Shown one piece after another: positions 24,782 through 33,725 of a DNA stretch of 42,177 bases. The DNA is from DASQEH01 sp038239485 (lineage in GTDB: Bacteria; Actinomycetota; Actinomycetes; Propionibacteriales; Nocardioidaceae): positions 1 through 42,177 of the forward strand of contig JBBSET010000034.1 in NCBI GenBank assembly GCA_038239485.1, written 5' to 3'. The translations under genes were made by a program, and so were the position numbers. Below the pieces are notes generated by a model that saw only the letters and a list, made by a program, of their open reading frames with translations, ran no database searches and was not told where the DNA came from. How positions within the stretch are numbered: the first letter of the stretch is position 1; every line of letters begins with the position of its first letter.

Positions 24782-26065
24782 ATGGGGACATCGGGCGACC
24801 TACGCAGGCTGTTGGACGGTCAGCGCTTCCGGCAGCTCCTCGCGGTGCGCATCACCAGCCAGTTCGGCGACGGGATCTTCCAGGTCGCCCTCGCGTCGTA
24901 CGTGCTGTTCTCCCCCGAACGGCAGCCCGACGCCGACGCCATCGCCGCCGCCCTGGCCGCTGTGCTGCTCCCCTTCAGCGTGCTGGGGCCGTTCGTCGGG
25001 GTCTTCCTCGACCGGTGGAACCGTCGGCAGATCCTGGCGGTGTCCAACCTCGTCCGGCTCGTGCCGGTGCTGGGCGCCGCCGTGGCGATCGGGTCCGATG
25101 CGCCGGTCGGTGTGCTCGTGTCGCTGGTGGTGGTCGCCTTCAGTGTCAACCGCTTCTTCCTGGCCGGGCTCTCCGCGGCGCTGCCCCGCGTGGTCGCCCC
25201 CGACGAACTGCTCCTCGCCAACTCGGTGACGCCGACGAGCGGCACCATCGCCTTCATGTGCGGTCTTGGGGTGGCGACGCTGACGCATCGCCTCGGTGGT
25301 CCCGTCGGGAGCGACGCGGGGGTCGTCGTTCTGGCCTCGCTCTGCTACCTGGCCGCGGCCCTCCAAGCCACCCGGATCCCACGGTGCCTGCTCGGACCCG
25401 ACCTCGGGACCCCGCTGCCGGATGTCCGCGGTGAGCTGAGGGTCGTGGTGTACGGGCTGGCGGCAGGACTACGCCACCTACGTTCGAGGCCGCCGGCAGC
25501 CGCCGGTTTGACGGTGATCGCCGCCCACCGGTTCTGCTACGGCCTCTCCGCCGTGGCCACGATCCTGCTCTACCGCACCTACTTCAACGCCCCCACCGAC
25601 ACCGACGCCGGTCTCGCCGGCCTCTCGTCGGCGCTGCTTGTATCCGGCCTCGGATTCTTCCTGGCGGCGGTACTCACACCGGTCGCCACCCGGTGCCTGA
25701 CGACCCGGACCTGGATGGTGGTGCTGTTGGCTCTGGCCGCGGGTGCGGAGGTGTTCCCCGCTGGGCTCTACACCCAACCTGCCGTGCTCGTGGCGGCCTT
25801 CGCGCTCGGACTGTCGGCGCAGGGCGTGAAGATCTGTGTGGACACGGTGGTCCAGACGTCGGTGGACGACGAGTTCCGGGGGCGGGTCTTCTCGTTGTAC
25901 GACGTCATCTTCAACGTCGTGTTCGTGGCGGCGGCCGCCGTCGGCGCGGTGGTGATCCCCGCTGACGGCAAGTCCTACCCGCTGCTTGCGGCCATCGCCG
26001 TCGGATACGGGTTGACGGCGGCGGGATACGCCACCTGGACCCGACGTGCGGTCGCCGTCGTGTGA
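24782..26065 (+). CDS. MFS transporter
   Basis: 427-aa polytopic membrane protein of the major facilitator superfamily with about twelve helices. The opening LLDGQRFRQLLAVRITSQFGDGIFQVALASYVLF and the loop GVFLDRWNRRQILAVSNLVRLVPV (A-motif-like between helices 2 and 3) are typical of the drug-exporter-like branch often annotated as DHA3. The second half begins after the cytoplasmic loop near residue 215. The protein sits at a conserved place between ino1 and pcnA in actinobacteria; its substrate is unknown. ATG 24782 is the first start; no strong ribosome-binding site is seen. Convergent with pcnA, 16 bp apart. Confidence 0.9.
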   Translation: MGTSGDLRRLLDGQRFRQLLAVRITSQFGDGIFQVALASYVLFSPERQPDADAIAAALAAVLLPFSVLGPFVGVFLDRWNRRQILAVSNLVRLVPVLGAAVAIGSDAPVGVLVSLVVVAFSVNRFFLAGLSAALPRVVAPDELLLANSVTPTSGTIAFMCGLGVATLTHRLGGPVGSDAGVVVLASLCYLAAALQATRIPRCLLGPDLGTPLPDVRGELRVVVYGLAAGLRHLRSRPPAAAGLTVIAAHRFCYGLSAVATILLYRTYFNAPTDTDAGLAGLSSALLVSGLGFFLAAVLTPVATRCLTTRTWMVVLLALAAGAEVFPAGLYTQPAVLVAAFALGLSAQGVKICVDTVVQTSVDDEFRGRVFSLYDVIFNVVFVAAAAVGAVVIPADGKSYPLLAAIAVGYGLTAAGYATWTRRAVAVV

Positions 26066-26081
26066 GGTGGTGCCGCGCGGC

Positions 26082-27539
26082 TCAGCCGGCCGGCTCGGTG
26101 GCGCCGACCTCCTGCCACCATGCCAGCAGCTCGGCGGTCGCGGCCTGCTCGCCGAGGGGCCCCTCGTCGATCCGCCGCTCCAGCAGGTACGTGTACGCCT
26201 TGCCGACGAGAGGGCCCGGCGCGATGCCCAGCACCGCCATGATCTGCTGCCCGTCCAGGTCCGGGCGGATCGCCGACAGCTCCTCCTCGGCGAGCAGCCG
26301 CTCGATCCGCTTCTCCAGGTCGGAATACGTCTGGCGAAGGCGTTCGGCCTTGCGGGCGTTGCGGGTGGTGCAGTCGGCACGGGTCAGGACATGCAGCCGG
26401 TCCAGCAGCGGACCCGCATCGCGGACGTAGCGGCGCACGGCCGAGTCGGTCCACTCACCGGTGCCGTAGCCATGGAACCGCAGGTGCAGCTCGACCAGCC
26501 GCGCGACGTCCGAGGTCACGGCGTTCGAGAATCGCAGCGCCCGCATCCGCCGAGCCGCCATCTTCGCGCCCACCACATCATGGTGGTGGAAGGTCACCGA
26601 CCCGTCGTCGGCGAAGCGGCGGGTCCTGGGCTTGCCGATGTCGTGCAGGAGGGCAGCGAACCGGGTCACCAGATCCGGCCCACCGCCGGAGATCCGGTCC
26701 TCCAGTGCGATCGCCTGCTCGAGAACCGTGAGACTGTGCTCGTAGACGTCCTTGTGCCGGTGATGCTCGTCGCGCTCCAGCCGCAGCGCGGGCAGCTCCG
26801 GCAGCACCCGGTCGGCCAGACCGGTCTCCACCAGCAGGGTGAGGCCGGTTCGCGGACGAGCCGACAGCATCAGCTTGACCAGCTCGCCGCGGATCCGCTC
26901 CGCCGAGACGATCTCGATCCTGTCAGCCATGTCACACATGGCGGAGACGACGTCAGGAGCGACGGAGAACCCCAGCTGGGAGGCGAACCTGGCGGCTCTG
27001 AGCATGCGCAGCGGGTCGTCACCGAACGACGTCTGCGGCGACCCGGGCGTCCGAAGCAGACTCCCCAGCAGGTCGTCCATGCCGCCGAAGGGGTCGACGA
27101 AACGGTGCTCGGGCAGCACCAGCGCCATCGCGTTGACCGCGAAATCCCGGCGCCTCAGATCGCCCTCCAGGTCGTCGCCGTACGACACCTCCGGCTTGCG
27201 GGTGGTCCCGTCGTACACGTCCGAGCGATACGTCGTGATCTCGAGGTCCCAGCTACCCAACTTCGCCCCGATCGTGCCGAACTCCCGCCCCATGTCCCAG
27301 GTGGTCTCGACCCAGCCCTCGAGGCAGGCCTCGATCTCGTCCGGACGCGCCGACGTGGCGAAGTCCAGGTCGCTCGACGAGCGATCCAGGAGGAGGTCGC
27401 GGACGGGCCCCCCGACCAGCGCGATCTCGTAGCCCGCCGCGGCGAACCGGCGACCGACCTCGTCGATCACCGGCGCCACCCGGAGGAGCTCACGAACGGC
27501 CACCCGCTGGACGTCGGTGAGGGAACGCTGGTTCGACAC
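26082..27539 (-). CDS. pcnA: CCA tRNA nucleotidyltransferase / poly(A) polymerase family
   Basis: 485-aa class II nucleotidyltransferase that adds CCA to tRNA 3' ends (annotated PcnA in mycobacteria). Motifs: VGGPVRDLLLDRSSSDLDFAT with the metal-binding DxD, RRDFAVNAMAL, DPLRMLRAARFASQLGF (neck) and an HD domain HKDVYEHSLTVLEQAI, RFAALLHDIGKPRTR, HHHDVVGAKMAARRM. The HD domain suggests added phosphohydrolase activity. GTG 27539 is chosen because TACAGT ends 8 nt upstream (leaderless type) and gives the usual length; GTG 27545 and codons to 27605 are alternatives. Divergent from the DUF6049-murJ cluster. Confidence 0.94.
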   Translation of the reverse strand: MSNQRSLTDVQRVAVRELLRVAPVIDEVGRRFAAAGYEIALVGGPVRDLLLDRSSSDLDFATSARPDEIEACLEGWVETTWDMGREFGTIGAKLGSWDLEITTYRSDVYDGTTRKPEVSYGDDLEGDLRRRDFAVNAMALVLPEHRFVDPFGGMDDLLGSLLRTPGSPQTSFGDDPLRMLRAARFASQLGFSVAPDVVSAMCDMADRIEIVSAERIRGELVKLMLSARPRTGLTLLVETGLADRVLPELPALRLERDEHHRHKDVYEHSLTVLEQAIALEDRISGGGPDLVTRFAALLHDIGKPRTRRFADDGSVTFHHHDVVGAKMAARRMRALRFSNAVTSDVARLVELHLRFHGYGTGEWTDSAVRRYVRDAGPLLDRLHVLTRADCTTRNARKAERLRQTYSDLEKRIERLLAEEELSAIRPDLDGQQIMAVLGIAPGPLVGKAYTYLLERRIDEGPLGEQAATAELLAWWQEVGATEPAG

Positions 27540-27547
27540 GATCACCC

Positions 27548-27553
27548 ACTGTA
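27548..27553 (-). promoter_or_regulatory. Putative -10 box of leaderless pcnA
   Basis: Minus-strand TACAGT lies 8 nt before GTG 27539 and only 2 nt before GTG 27545, so it also supports the 27539 start. Confidence 0.4.
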
Positions 27554-27583
27554 TGAGCACGGCTCGCATCAATCCCCAGCGGT

Positions 27584-27589
27584 TAGCAT
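27584..27589 (+). promoter_or_regulatory. Putative -10 box before the DUF6049 leader ORF
   Basis: TAGCAT (TANNNT) lies exactly 7 nt before GTG 27597, the ideal leaderless spacing. It would drive the 27597-34512 envelope cluster. Confidence 0.5.
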
Positions 27590-27596
27590 TCAACCC

Positions 27597-27626
27597 GTGA
27601 CACAACCACTCGAAACGCCGCGGTGA
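27597..27626 (+). CDS. Leaderless 9-codon upstream ORF of the DUF6049 gene
   Basis: GTG-ACA-CAA-CCA-CTC-GAA and three more codons, then TGA at 27624-27626, which shares its last base with the ATG of the DUF6049 gene (TGATG). With the -10 box 7 nt upstream, ribosomes could load here and re-initiate on the main gene, which has no Shine-Dalgarno of its own. Peptide function is not implied. Confidence 0.45.
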   Translation: MTQPLETPR

Positions 27627-29737
27627 TGTGCCGCCGGCTGTTCGTCTCGGCGATTGTTGTCACTCTGGCCACCCTCGGCGGCGCGCTCTCCAGCAGCACT
27701 GAGCCCGCCACCGCTTCGACATCCAGAGGGCCGACCGAGCTCGAGACCGAGACCGGCCTGACGATGCGGATCACCAGCATCTCCCCGGTCCAGCTGACGG
27801 CCGGGCAGCCGTTACAGCTCAAAGGGACCGTCACGAACGTCGGGACCCAGACCTGGACCGACGCGAGCGTCTACCTCTCCTTCAACGCCTTCCCAGCGAC
27901 CAGCAAAACGTCCCTGGAGTCGTTCGCGACCAGCGAGGGCGGCATCGGCTCCACGGTGAACGACATCGGGCTGTTCGACCCGATCGGCGATCTGGCGCCG
28001 GGCAGTCGGAAGGGGTGGCATCTCAGCGTTCCGTTCGGTCGGCTCGCGCCCGCTCAGGCCGGCGTCTACCAGATCGGGGCCACCCTCCTCGCGGCCAACG
28101 ACCAGGGTCGCGACTCGTTGGCCGACGCCCGCATCGGCACCACCATCCCCTACCTGCCGAGCGGCACGGGCAAGCTGCGGCCGACCGGTGTCGTCACGCT
28201 CGTCCCGGTGACGGCTCCGATCCTGCGGCGCACTGACGGCGCCTTCATCGACGACAGGCTGGCACCTCTGCTGGCACCCGGCGGCCGGCTGCACGACCTC
28301 CTCGACTTCGCAGAACAGGCTCCGCCAGACAGCCTCGAGATCGTGCTCGACCCCGCCCTGCGCCAAGCGGTCACCGAGATGTCGCGCGGATACCTCGTCC
28401 AGACGCTCGGCCAGGCCGCTCAGAACATCGGCGGTAGGCCGGGCGCCGGGCGCCAGGCGGCCCGTGCCTGGCTCCGCGAGCTCGACGACGTCCTCTCCCA
28501 CCAGCAGACGGCCCTCCTCCCCTGGGACAACCCCGCCACGTCGTCGCTCGCCGACGCTGGTATGCCGGGGGTGGTCGCCGCAGCGGTCCGGGCCAGCCAG
28601 CGGTACGGCGCCGCGAACTCGCTCACGCAGACGGTCACCGACTGGCAGGTCAGCGGTTCGACCGACCGCCTCGGGCTGGCCGTATCCCGCGAGGCCGGGG
28701 CCGCGATCCACGTCGTCTCCGAGCGCAGCCTCCCGGGCCTGAGCCGCGCCGATCCCGGCACCTACCCTCCGGACCAGGTCAGCATCGTCACCCGGCCCGG
28801 CCTGGTCACCGCAGTGGTGGCCCGGACCGACATCGGCGGAGTGCGCTTCTCCCGTGGTCTCAGCGCGTTCCAGTTCCGCCAGGCGCTGCTGGCCGAGGCG
28901 ACCGTGAGGTCACTGAGCGAGCGTCACCATCCGACGTCGGTGATCGCCGCGCCGTTCAACTGGGACCCGGGCCGCGTCACCGCGAGCCTCGCACTCGGCG
29001 CCGGCTACGGGTTCGCATCCGTCGCTCCCGAGTCGCTGGCGACGCTGGGCGAGAGCCTCCCCACTCTGTACGACCACACGGTGGCAGAGTCAGGCCGCCA
29101 GCCGGGACTGTCGACCAAGATCGTCGACGCGGTCCGACGGCTGCGCGACAACGGTCACATCTACACCGACCTGCTGACGAACCACAGCGAGGCGGCCGTC
29201 GAGTTCGACCAGCAGCTTGCCACGGCCGGCTCCTCGACATGGCGCTGGCGGCCGAACCGGGGGCTCGGGCTGATCCGCGAGCTGTCTCGGAAGCTGGCCG
29301 CCAGGATCTCCGCGGTGACGATGACCGGCCCGGCCTTCGTGGCGATGTCGAGCAGCAGCGGACGCTTCCCGCTCACGGTCAGCAACGGGCTCGACGTCGG
29401 CGTGACCGTCAAGATCTTCGTCAACCCACTGAACAAGGCACTCAAGATCGGGCCGATCGCGCCGCTGAGCCTCGGGCCGGGCCAGAGCAAGGACATCCGG
29501 GTCGTGAGCAGTGCCAGGGGCTCCGGGGTCACCCAGGTCCGGGCGCGGCTGTCCACCGCGTCCGATCGGCGCTTCGGCCACCCCTTCGACTTCAATGTCC
29601 GGGCGACCCAGATCGGGCTCGCGATCTGGATCGTGATGGGCCTGGTTCTGGCCGCGCTGCTGATCGCGGCCGCGCGTCGGATCTACCGCCGGGCGCGAGG
29701 CCAGGGCTTCAAGACACGGGCGGAGTCCGGGACATGA
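27626..29737 (+). CDS. DUF6049 family secreted/membrane-anchored protein
   Basis: 703-aa envelope protein. A signal peptide (CRRLFVSAIVVTLATLGGAL, then a Ser/Thr/Ala cleavage region) leads to an N-terminal beta domain with LTAGQPLQLKGTVTNVGTQTW, a central region with VVTLVPVTAPILRR and SLEIVLDPALRQAV that looks enzymatic-fold-like, a C-terminal Ig-like domain (FPLTVSNGLDVGVTVKIFV), one membrane helix (IGLAIWIVMGLVLAALLIA) and a basic cytoplasmic end. So it is mostly outside the cell, anchored at the C-terminus. It overlaps murJ by ATGA, implying a role with lipid II export; biochemical function unknown. GTG 27623 is an alternative start. Confidence 0.87.
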   Translation: MCRRLFVSAIVVTLATLGGALSSSTEPATASTSRGPTELETETGLTMRITSISPVQLTAGQPLQLKGTVTNVGTQTWTDASVYLSFNAFPATSKTSLESFATSEGGIGSTVNDIGLFDPIGDLAPGSRKGWHLSVPFGRLAPAQAGVYQIGATLLAANDQGRDSLADARIGTTIPYLPSGTGKLRPTGVVTLVPVTAPILRRTDGAFIDDRLAPLLAPGGRLHDLLDFAEQAPPDSLEIVLDPALRQAVTEMSRGYLVQTLGQAAQNIGGRPGAGRQAARAWLRELDDVLSHQQTALLPWDNPATSSLADAGMPGVVAAAVRASQRYGAANSLTQTVTDWQVSGSTDRLGLAVSREAGAAIHVVSERSLPGLSRADPGTYPPDQVSIVTRPGLVTAVVARTDIGGVRFSRGLSAFQFRQALLAEATVRSLSERHHPTSVIAAPFNWDPGRVTASLALGAGYGFASVAPESLATLGESLPTLYDHTVAESGRQPGLSTKIVDAVRRLRDNGHIYTDLLTNHSEAAVEFDQQLATAGSSTWRWRPNRGLGLIRELSRKLAARISAVTMTGPAFVAMSSSSGRFPLTVSNGLDVGVTVKIFVNPLNKALKIGPIAPLSLGPGQSKDIRVVSSARGSGVTQVRARLSTASDRRFGHPFDFNVRATQIGLAIWIVMGLVLAALLIAAARRIYRRARGQGFKTRAESGT

Positions 29738-31404
29738 GCGGGCGGACGAGCGCGGCACCCAGCGTGCTGTCGTCGAGCGGGCTGATGGCAGCGGGAACGC
29801 TCGTGTCCCGGCTGACCGGCTTCGCCCGCGCCGGGTTGCTCGCCGCCGCCCTCGGCGTCTCGCTGCACGCCGAGGTGTTCAACGTCGCGAACACCATCCC
29901 CAACAGCCTCTACATCCTGGTCGCGGGCGGTGTCTTCAACACCGTCCTGGTCCCGCAGCTCGTCCGGGCCATCAAGAACGACCCCGACGGCGGGGACGCC
30001 TACGCCAACCGCATCATCACGCTCGGCGCCCTCGTCCTCGCCGGGGTGACCGCCGTCCTGGTCCTGATCGCCCCACTGCTGCTGCGCCTCCTGGTCGACC
30101 GGAGCTTCTTCACCGACCCGGCGCTCGCCGCCGAGCGGGACTCGATGATCGTCTTCGCCCGGTGGTGCCTCCCGCAGGTCTTCTTCTACGGCATGTTCGT
30201 GCTGGTCGGCCAGATCCTCAACGCCCGCGGCAGGTTCGGACCGATGATGTGGACGCCCATCGCCAACAACATCATCTCCATCGCCGTGATCGTCGTGTAC
30301 CTGGTCGCCTACGCGGGCGAGCCCGCCCGAGGCGGGTACACGACCGGTCAGGAGGTGCTGCTGGGGCTGGGCTCGACGATCGGCATCGTGGCGCAGACGG
30401 TCCTGCTGGTGCCGTACCTCAAGGCGAGCGGCTTCAGTATCAGACCGCGGTTCGACTTCCGTCACACCGGACTGCGGCACACGCTCCGGCTCGGGATGTG
30501 GACGGTCGGATTCGTGGTCGTCAACCAGCTTGCGTTCTACGTGATGGTCCACCGGGCCACGGCCGGAGCCGCTCAGGTGGTCAACGGGGCCTCGCACGCC
30601 AGCGGCTTCACCGTGTACTCCAACGCCTTCCTCCTCACCCAGGTGCCGCACTCGATCGTTACCGTCTCGCTGGCGACCGCGACGATGCCGCTCGTGTCAC
30701 GGCTCGCTGCCGACGGGCAGCTCCGCGACGTGGCCCAGGAGATGGTCTCGACGCTGCGCCTCGTGCTCGCCGTGATCGTCCCCTTCGCCATCGCCCTGCT
30801 GGTACTCGGGCCGTCGCTGTCGACCGTGCTGTTCAGCTGGGGCCACGCCGTGGGCGACACGGCGTCACTCGGTCAGACGTTGATCGCCTTCGCGCCGGGG
30901 ATGCTGCTGTTCAGCGTGCACTACACGCTGCTTCGCGGCTTCTACGCCATCGAGGACACCCGTACGCCCTTCTTCATCCAGTGCGTCATCGCGGCGGTCA
31001 ACATCGTGCTGGCGATCGGCTTGACGATGGTCGTCAAGCCGGAGCTGGTGGCCCCCGCACTCGCACTCGCGTACGGAGCGTCGTACGCCGTGGGCGCGCT
31101 GGTGTCGATCGTCGTGCTGTCCCACCGGCTCGGTGGGCTTGACCGCCGTGGCCTGACGCAGTTCACCACCCGGGTCGTCGTGGCGGCCGTTCCCTCCACC
31201 CTCCTCGCCTGGGTGCTGATCGAGGTGCTGGAGCACGCCGGCCTCCACGTCTCCAGCAAGGCCGACTCGCTGGTGCTGCTCGTGGTGGGAGGGGTGAGCG
31301 GGCTGCTGTGCTACCTGGTACTCGCTAGGCTGCTCAGGATCCGTGAGATCAGTCGGATCGTCACTCTGGTGGTTTCTCGCGGTAAACGGGCCAAACAAGG
31401 CTAA
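29734..31404 (+). CDS. murJ: Lipid II flippase MurJ
   Basis: 556-aa polytopic MOP-superfamily protein that moves lipid II across the membrane for peptidoglycan synthesis. About 14 helices; the opening SSGLMAAGTLVSRLTGFARAGLLAAALG, the loop FNVANTIPNSLYILVAGGVFNTVLVPQLVRA and ATMPLVSRLAADGQLRDVAQEMVSTLRL are MurJ hallmarks, with TLLRGFYAIEDTRTPFFI later. Start overlaps the DUF6049 stop (ATGA). In mycobacteria the equivalent protein continues into a pseudokinase and extracellular domain; here those are a separate gene 75 nt downstream. Confidence 0.96.
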   Translation: MSGRTSAAPSVLSSSGLMAAGTLVSRLTGFARAGLLAAALGVSLHAEVFNVANTIPNSLYILVAGGVFNTVLVPQLVRAIKNDPDGGDAYANRIITLGALVLAGVTAVLVLIAPLLLRLLVDRSFFTDPALAAERDSMIVFARWCLPQVFFYGMFVLVGQILNARGRFGPMMWTPIANNIISIAVIVVYLVAYAGEPARGGYTTGQEVLLGLGSTIGIVAQTVLLVPYLKASGFSIRPRFDFRHTGLRHTLRLGMWTVGFVVVNQLAFYVMVHRATAGAAQVVNGASHASGFTVYSNAFLLTQVPHSIVTVSLATATMPLVSRLAADGQLRDVAQEMVSTLRLVLAVIVPFAIALLVLGPSLSTVLFSWGHAVGDTASLGQTLIAFAPGMLLFSVHYTLLRGFYAIEDTRTPFFIQCVIAAVNIVLAIGLTMVVKPELVAPALALAYGASYAVGALVSIVVLSHRLGGLDRRGLTQFTTRVVVAAVPSTLLAWVLIEVLEHAGLHVSSKADSLVLLVVGGVSGLLCYLVLARLLRIREISRIVTLVVSRGKRAKQG

Positions 31405-31479
31405 CTTGCCCCTACCCACGACTTACCATGGAAACAGATCGTTTGTACGATCGCAGGGGAAGAGCACGACGGGAGGACC

Positions 31480-33066
31480 GTGGGTACGCACTTGGTCCAT
31501 CCCGGCTCTGTGCTGGCGGACCGGTATGTCGTGGAGGACCTGCTCGCCCAAGAGGCCGGGTCGGAGTCGTGGCGCGCACGCGACCGCATCCTCGCCCGGT
31601 CCGTGGTCCTCCAGCTGCTCCCCTCAACGTCGCCCAACGCGACCCCCATGCTCACCGCCGCCAAGCGCGCCTCCCGGGTGGCGGACTCGCGCATCCTGCA
31701 GGTGCTCGATGCCGCCGACGACGGCAGCCTCAGCTACATCGTCAGGGAGTGGGCCAGCGGTCAGTCGCTCGACGTGGTCCTGAGCGAGGGCCCGCTGCCG
31801 GCCAGACGCGCGACCTGGCTGCTGCGCGAGATCGCCGGGGCGATGGTCAACGCCCACCGGATGGGCCTCCCCCATGGGCGCCTCGTCCCAGACTGCGTGG
31901 TGATCACCAAGTCCAGTGGGGTGAAGCTGATCGGCCTCGGCACCTCGGCGGTGCTGCGGGCCGACCTCGACGACGGCGATCGCGACGCCGAGCTCGAGGA
32001 CACCCTCGACCTCGGTCGACTTCTCTACGCCTGTCTGACCTCTCGCTGGCCCGGCGGCGAATGGCAGGGCCTGCCCGCTGCCCCCACCGAGCACGGCCGG
32101 CTGCTGCGGCCACGGCAGGTACGCGCAGGCGTACCGCGGAATCTGGACGCGGTATGCGACCGTATCCTCACCGACCCGTCGCGCTGCGGCGACCCGATCA
32201 CCACCGTCGCCGAGGTCAAGGAGGTCCTCACTCAGATCCTCGCCGACGACGGGCTGGCGTCCCCGACCGCCGCCAACGGTGCCGTCTCGGCGACCCCGTC
32301 GTCGCCGCAGCAGTTCGAGCCCCCGCCGGCTCTGCTCCTTCGCGAGGGGGAGTCACCGTCGACCGGCGAGCAGCCGGTCTACTCCGACCCGCCCGGCTCA
32401 GACCAGTCCCAGCTGGGACGCACGCTGATGTGGAGCGTCGCGCTCGTCCTGGTCCTGGCGGCTGTGCTGCTGGCCTACCTGGTGGGCCAGCACGGCGGCG
32501 ATCCGTTGCCCGCGACCGCCCATACCTCCAACCTGTCTGGTGGTGGGCCAGGGCCGTCCACCCCTCAAAGCTCCTCACCCGCAACGGCGGGCCGACTGCG
32601 TCCGATCTCGATCGCTGGCGTGACCAGCTTCGACCCGCTGTCGAGCAACGGCACCGGCGACGAGAACCCCGACCAGACGCAGTACGCGTTCGACGGCAAC
32701 CCGGCGACGTCCTGGGAGACACAGGAGTACTACAACCGTCCCGACCTCGGTGGCCTGAAGCCCGGCGTCGGCCTGGTCGTCGACCTCGGCAGCGTCCACA
32801 CCGTGAGCGAGGTCAAGGTCGGGCTCGGTGGCAATGGTACGACGCTGCAGCTTCGGGCTGCACCGCAGTCCGCCGCCGTCGCGCCTGCCAACTCCTACCA
32901 GGACTACTCGCTCATCGACACCATCTCCCAGGCGGGCACCAGCGCCGACTTCGCGCTTGCCGCACCGGTCCACACCAGATACGTGCTCGTCTGGCTCACC
33001 TCACTGCCCGGTGACGGCACCGATGTCTATCGCGGACGGATCTCGGAGATCCAGGTCCTCGGGTGA
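31480..33066 (+). CDS. Membrane pseudokinase with extracellular discoidin-like domain
   Basis: 528-aa protein: kinase-like domain (about 1-255), a Pro/Ser/Thr juxtamembrane linker (260-313), one membrane helix (315-336) and an outer galactose-binding/F5-8C-like domain (about 372-528; AFDGNPATSWETQEYY). The kinase fold is catalytically dead: the beta-3 Lys is missing (VVLQLL), HRD is HGRLVPD and DFG is IGLG. This matches the C-terminal half of mycobacterial MviN/Rv3910, whose phosphorylated pseudokinase recruits FhaA to restrain wall synthesis. GTG 31480 follows GGGAGG by only 3 nt. Its stop overlaps sigM (GTGA). Confidence 0.88.
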   Translation: MGTHLVHPGSVLADRYVVEDLLAQEAGSESWRARDRILARSVVLQLLPSTSPNATPMLTAAKRASRVADSRILQVLDAADDGSLSYIVREWASGQSLDVVLSEGPLPARRATWLLREIAGAMVNAHRMGLPHGRLVPDCVVITKSSGVKLIGLGTSAVLRADLDDGDRDAELEDTLDLGRLLYACLTSRWPGGEWQGLPAAPTEHGRLLRPRQVRAGVPRNLDAVCDRILTDPSRCGDPITTVAEVKEVLTQILADDGLASPTAANGAVSATPSSPQQFEPPPALLLREGESPSTGEQPVYSDPPGSDQSQLGRTLMWSVALVLVLAAVLLAYLVGQHGGDPLPATAHTSNLSGGGPGPSTPQSSSPATAGRLRPISIAGVTSFDPLSSNGTGDENPDQTQYAFDGNPATSWETQEYYNRPDLGGLKPGVGLVVDLGSVHTVSEVKVGLGGNGTTLQLRAAPQSAAVAPANSYQDYSLIDTISQAGTSADFALAAPVHTRYVLVWLTSLPGDGTDVYRGRISEIQVLG

Positions 33067-33725
33067 CCTCACCGGACGACCGCAGCGATCTTCATCTGCT
33101 GCGCGACCACGTCGCGGGCGACACCGACGCCTTCGCCGAGCTGGTCCGGCGGCACCGCGACCAGCTGTGGGCGCTGGCACTGCGGACGACCGGTGACCCC
33201 GAGGATGCCTCCGACGCGCTGCAGGACGCGCTGATCTCGGCGTTCCGCCGCGCCGAGGGGTTCCGTGGCGATGCTCAGGTCACGACCTGGCTGCACCGCA
33301 TCGTCGTGAACTCCTGCTTGGACCGGATCAGGAGGCGCAAAGCAAAGGCCACGGACCCGCTTCCGGGTGACGAGGACCGGATGAGTGAGCTGGGCGTGGC
33401 CTCGACGGCCGACGACGCCGTCGCATCGAGCGAGCGGCGCGCCGACGTGATGGCAGCCCTCCAACAGCTCAACGACGAGCAACGGGCAGCCCTCGTCCTG
33501 GTCGACATGGAGGGCTACTCGGTCGACGAGGCCGCCGAGCTGCTCAGTTGCGCCCCCGGCACGATCAAGAGCCGCTGCTCTCGCGGCCGAGCCAGGCTGG
33601 TGCCGCTTTTGACTCAGTATCGGATGAGTCATCATGAACGGAACCCCGTGGACTCTCCCGACGTCGAAACCAGTGTGCCGAGTGGCAATGCGAAGAATGG
33701 ATCGGAGGGCTCTCGTCGTGGCTGA
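33063..33725 (+). CDS. sigM: ECF RNA polymerase sigma factor SigM
   Basis: 220-aa extracytoplasmic-function sigma factor. Region 2 is HVAGDTDAFAELVRRHRDQLWALALRTTGDPEDASDALQDALISAFRRAEGFRGDAQVTTWLHRIVVNSCLDRIRRRKA; region 4 is ALQQLNDEQRAALVLVDMEGYSVDEAAELLSCAPGTIKSRCSRGRARL. Its place between the murJ/pseudokinase genes, a zinc-finger anti-sigma gene and trxBA matches the actinobacterial SigM locus. GTG start overlaps the pseudokinase stop, and the C-terminal 8 bp overlap the anti-sigma gene. Probably held inactive by the next product and released by envelope stress. Confidence 0.94.
   Translation: MTSPDDRSDLHLLRDHVAGDTDAFAELVRRHRDQLWALALRTTGDPEDASDALQDALISAFRRAEGFRGDAQVTTWLHRIVVNSCLDRIRRRKAKATDPLPGDEDRMSELGVASTADDAVASSERRADVMAALQQLNDEQRAALVLVDMEGYSVDEAAELLSCAPGTIKSRCSRGRARLVPLLTQYRMSHHERNPVDSPDVETSVPSGNAKNGSEGSRRG

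Noticed and set aside
31428..33014. 528-codon plus-strand frame overlapping the pseudokinase gene
   Set aside because: Same length by coincidence; it is the +2 shadow, extremely Arg-rich, and lacks the kinase fold, membrane helix and discoidin-like domain seen in the 31480 frame.
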